Source of the DNA: Ectopseudomonas composti
GTDB lineage: Bacteria; Pseudomonadota; Gammaproteobacteria; Pseudomonadales; Pseudomonadaceae
Direction of reading: 5' to 3'
Length of the DNA stretch: 7,795 nt
Assembly: GCA_946886245.1 (NCBI GenBank)
Contig: CAMPIF010000187.1
Coordinates: 1-7,795 of the forward strand
The notes beneath the pieces are model-generated. The model was not told the origin of the DNA. It searched no databases and saw only the letters and a list, made by a program, of their open reading frames with translations. A program made the position numbers and the translations under genes. Of this stretch, positions 5,929 to 7,795 are shown in pieces. The number at the start of each line of letters is the position of its first letter. Within the stretch, counting starts at the first letter, position 1.

Positions 5929-7795
5929 TCAGCTCAGGTGCTGATAGAAGGCATGTTCGGCGCGCAGCGCCTCGGCCAGATTCGTGGCCTGACGGAAACC
6001 ATGGCGTTCTTCGGCGAACAGGTGATATTGCACCGGTAAACCGCGTTGGCGCAGCGCCTCGACCATGCTTTCGGTCTGACTCGGCACCACCACGGCATCC
6101 ATCGCGCCCTGGAAGAAAATCACCGGTGCCTTGATCCGTTCAGCCTGCAACAGGGGTGTGCGATCACGGTAGCGCTCGCCATCCTGCTCGGGATCACCGA
6201 TCAGCCAGTCCAGATAGTCCGCCTCGAACTTGTGGGTCAGCCTGCGCAGGGCCAGCGGGTCGCTGACTCCGTAGAGGCTTGCGCCGCCGCGTAGCAGCGG
6301 CAACTCGACCAGTGCACGCAGCGCACTGAAACCACCCGCACTGCCGCCACGCACGAATACGCGCTGCGGATCGATACGGCCCGCTTCGGCCAGTGCCTCG
6401 ATGGCGGCGCGAACATCCTGCACCTCCAGCTCGCCCCACTGGCCAGCCAGACGTAGGCGATAGTCACGACCGTAGCCGCTGCTGCCGCGGTAGTTGAGGT
6501 CGAGCACGGCGTAGCCGCGTAGCGTCCAGAAGGCGATGCGTGGATCGAACACCGGGTAGCAGGCCGAGGTCGGGCCACCGTGCAGGAAGATCACCAGCGG
6601 TGGGCACTCGCAGGTTGATACGGGCGAGTAGAAAAAACCGTGGCTATGTTCGCCCTCACCCACCGCGCAGCTGAATGGCTGAGGCCGTGACAGCTGTTCT
6701 TCAGTCAAGGGCTGCTCACCACCGGCGAGTATCCGCACGGTTCCATCGCTGCGGCGAATGGCAAGCACCGCCGACAGACGATCCGGGGCGCCAGCGATGC
6801 AGTAGAAGTGCTCGGCATCCGCGGCCAGGCTACGGAAACGGGTAAAGCCTTCAGCCAGTCGCCGCTCTGTGCTTGGCCCACCGTAGGGTGCGCCATGCGC
6901 ACCAGCGGTCTCGGCGGCAAGAGAATCGGTGCGCGCAGCGCACCCTACGAGAACACCGACGCCCTCCTCGAAACGGGTCAGCAGCAGCTCACCGTTTTCC
7001 AGCGGCAGATAGGTTCGGCCGCCCAGTTGCCAGGGCGCCGGGGCGTGATCGCAGGGCGCAGCATCCCACTTCATATCGGCATCGATACACTCGGGCTGCC
7101 ACCAACCGGCACGGTCGCTCAACGCCCACAATCGGCCCTGCATATCGAAACGCGGCTGCTGCAGGGATCGATCCCCTGCCTCACCAGACAGCACCCGAAT
7201 GCGCTCGCCGGACTCACGCTGGCACAGGCGCGTGACGACCCAGGGCTGATGTGGTCGATCCCACTCGATCCAGCCCAGACGCTGGCCACCAGGGTCGGCC
7301 ACCGGCGCAGCGTAGAAATCGGCGCCCTCGACCAATACTTCGCGCTTGCCACCAAGACCGATGCGTACCAGGCGATGCACCACTGCGCCGCCTTCATGGC
7401 TTTCCTCTACAGCCAACAGCGCCTGCCAGGCGGGCACGAAGGACAGGTCGCCATAACGGCAGTGAGGCTGATCAGTTATCAGGTAGGGTGCGCCGTGCGC
7501 ACCGCCGTCCAGGCCAATATCGATGCGATAGACCTGCTGATCACGCTCGTTGACGAAGGCTACGCCCTGCTCCGTAGCACAGCAGGCGCCACCGCCGTAT
7601 TCATAGACGCGGCTGCGCACGGAAAACCCTGGCGGCGTCAGTTCACACACCACACCGTCGCAGCAGAAGAACAGCCCGCAACGCGCCAGCTGAGGATCGA
7701 ACGCCACCCACAGCAAACCGCCGTGGGCAGCGTGCAGTTCGGCGAAGTCAGCACTGGCGGCTGCGGCCTGTTCGGCACTCCATATCGCGTCAGAA
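5929..7795 (-). CDS. pqqH: PqqH-like S9 prolyl oligopeptidase family protein, N-terminus beyond window
   Basis: The reading frame is open to the window edge, giving 621 visible residues; the true start lies outside. The TTG at 7716 is not the start, because upstream codons (SDAIWSAEQAAAASADF) read as family sequence. Numbering from the edge, residues to about 385 form a beta-propeller domain and the rest an alpha/beta-hydrolase. The hydrolase has oxyanion motif LHGGPT (404-409), Ser485 in GGSAGG, Asp566 in GAMDAVV and His598 in RHGF, so the catalytic triad is complete. No substrate is seen. In P. aeruginosa PqqH (PA1990) follows pqqABCDE and is a suspected peptidase linked to PQQ formation, perhaps acting on PqqA; that role is inferred. 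The ercA-ercS neighbours support the name. Oddities: three REP repeats lie inside the coding sequence (6883-6948 and 7483-7503), read in frame as extra loops in the propeller. The protein is also cysteine-rich for a cytosolic enzyme, with two CC pairs near its start. Confidence 0.88.
   Translation of the reverse strand, partial: SDAIWSAEQAAAASADFAELHAAHGGLLWVAFDPQLARCGLFFCCDGVVCELTPPGFSVRSRVYEYGGGACCATEQGVAFVNERDQQVYRIDIGLDGGAHGAPYLITDQPHCRYGDLSFVPAWQALLAVEESHEGGAVVHRLVRIGLGGKREVLVEGADFYAAPVADPGGQRLGWIEWDRPHQPWVVTRLCQRESGERIRVLSGEAGDRSLQQPRFDMQGRLWALSDRAGWWQPECIDADMKWDAAPCDHAPAPWQLGGRTYLPLENGELLLTRFEEGVGVLVGCAARTDSLAAETAGAHGAPYGGPSTERRLAEGFTRFRSLAADAEHFYCIAGAPDRLSAVLAIRRSDGTVRILAGGEQPLTEEQLSRPQPFSCAVGEGEHSHGFFYSPVSTCECPPLVIFLHGGPTSACYPVFDPRIAFWTLRGYAVLDLNYRGSSGYGRDYRLRLAGQWGELEVQDVRAAIEALAEAGRIDPQRVFVRGGSAGGFSALRALVELPLLRGGASLYGVSDPLALRRLTHKFEADYLDWLIGDPEQDGERYRDRTPLLQAERIKAPVIFFQGAMDAVVVPSQTESMVEALRQRGLPVQYHLFAEERHGFRQATNLAEALRAEHAFYQHLS
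6883..6903 (+). repeat. REP element A, left arm of a BIME inside pqqH
   Basis: The plus strand reads GTAG, then GGTGCGC, loop CAT, then GCGCACC: a tetranucleotide head and a perfect 7-bp hairpin. This is the form of REP elements mobilised by RAYT (TnpA-REP) transposases. On the pqqH coding strand it is exactly seven codons, GAHGAPY. Confidence 0.85.
6928..6948 (-). repeat. REP element B, inverted right arm of the BIME inside pqqH
   Basis: The minus strand from 6948 reads GTAG, GGTGCGC, loop TGC, GCGCACC. It is in opposite orientation to REP A, with a 24-nt spacer (6904-6927) between them, so the pair is a head-outward BIME of 66 bp (22 codons). In the pqqH frame it encodes VGCAART. Confidence 0.85.
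7483..7503 (+). repeat. REP element C, single copy inside pqqH
   Basis: The plus strand reads GTAG, GGTGCGC, loop CGT, GCGCACC. Only the 3-nt loop differs from REP A, in two bases. It has the same orientation and the same reading phase as REP A, so it again encodes GAHGAPY in pqqH. Confidence 0.85.

Noticed and set aside
7714..7716. TTG at 7716 as start of pqqH
   Set aside because: The frame is open to the window edge and the upstream codons look like the normal N-terminal region of the family, so the gene is cut by the window.
1..7795. CRISPR array, prophage, insertion sequence or toxin-antitoxin module
   Set aside because: No regularly spaced repeats, transposase, integrase or phage genes are seen. 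The only repeats of note are the REP copies and short dyads listed.

Overview
The window looks like a chromosomal segment of a Pseudomonas species. The coding regions are GC-rich, and the gene families are ones I recognise from Pseudomonas: ErcA/ErcS/PqqH, PA2778/PA2779 and a PauB-type oxidase. REP repeats of the GTAG-GGTGCGC-nnn-GCGCACC type also occur; I associate these with the mendocina/oleovorans/stutzeri-like part of the genus. That placement is an inference, and nothing here fixes the species.

Left edge (1-217): the 5' half of a tRNA gene, best read as tRNA-Val, is transcribed leftwards from a clear sigma-70 promoter. It is divergent from a rightward gene for an FAD-dependent gamma-glutamylpolyamine/amine oxidase (PauB/PuuB family, 218-1501). 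That gene ends in a strong bidirectional hairpin terminator (1517-1548). Everything to the right of it is on the minus strand.

Middle (1554-2899): two overlapping minus-strand genes encode an exported pair of unknown function. One is a small secreted protein with a C-terminal membrane segment (PA2779 family). The other is a lipoprotein with a C39-type cysteine peptidase domain followed by TPRs (PA2778 family).

Right part (2980-7795): three minus-strand genes that read in the order pqqH, ercA, ercS. PqqH is an S9/prolyl-oligopeptidase-like protein whose N-terminus lies beyond the window. ErcA is an iron-type alcohol dehydrogenase. ErcS is a soluble PAS hybrid histidine kinase whose start lies inside the end of ercA. 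In P. aeruginosa these genes sit beside pqqABCDE and belong to the regulatory network for PQQ-dependent ethanol oxidation. The window therefore catches the end of a PQQ-biosynthesis/alcohol-sensing cluster.

The most unusual thing in the sequence is that pqqH carries three REP repeats inside its reading frame: an inverted pair (a BIME) at 6883-6948 and a single copy at 7483-7503. All are translated without a stop, so mobile non-coding repeats have been turned into peptide insertions in the predicted beta-propeller domain. The second most interesting item is the PA2779/PA2778 pair, a co-translated exported protease-like protein and a possible partner or substrate.
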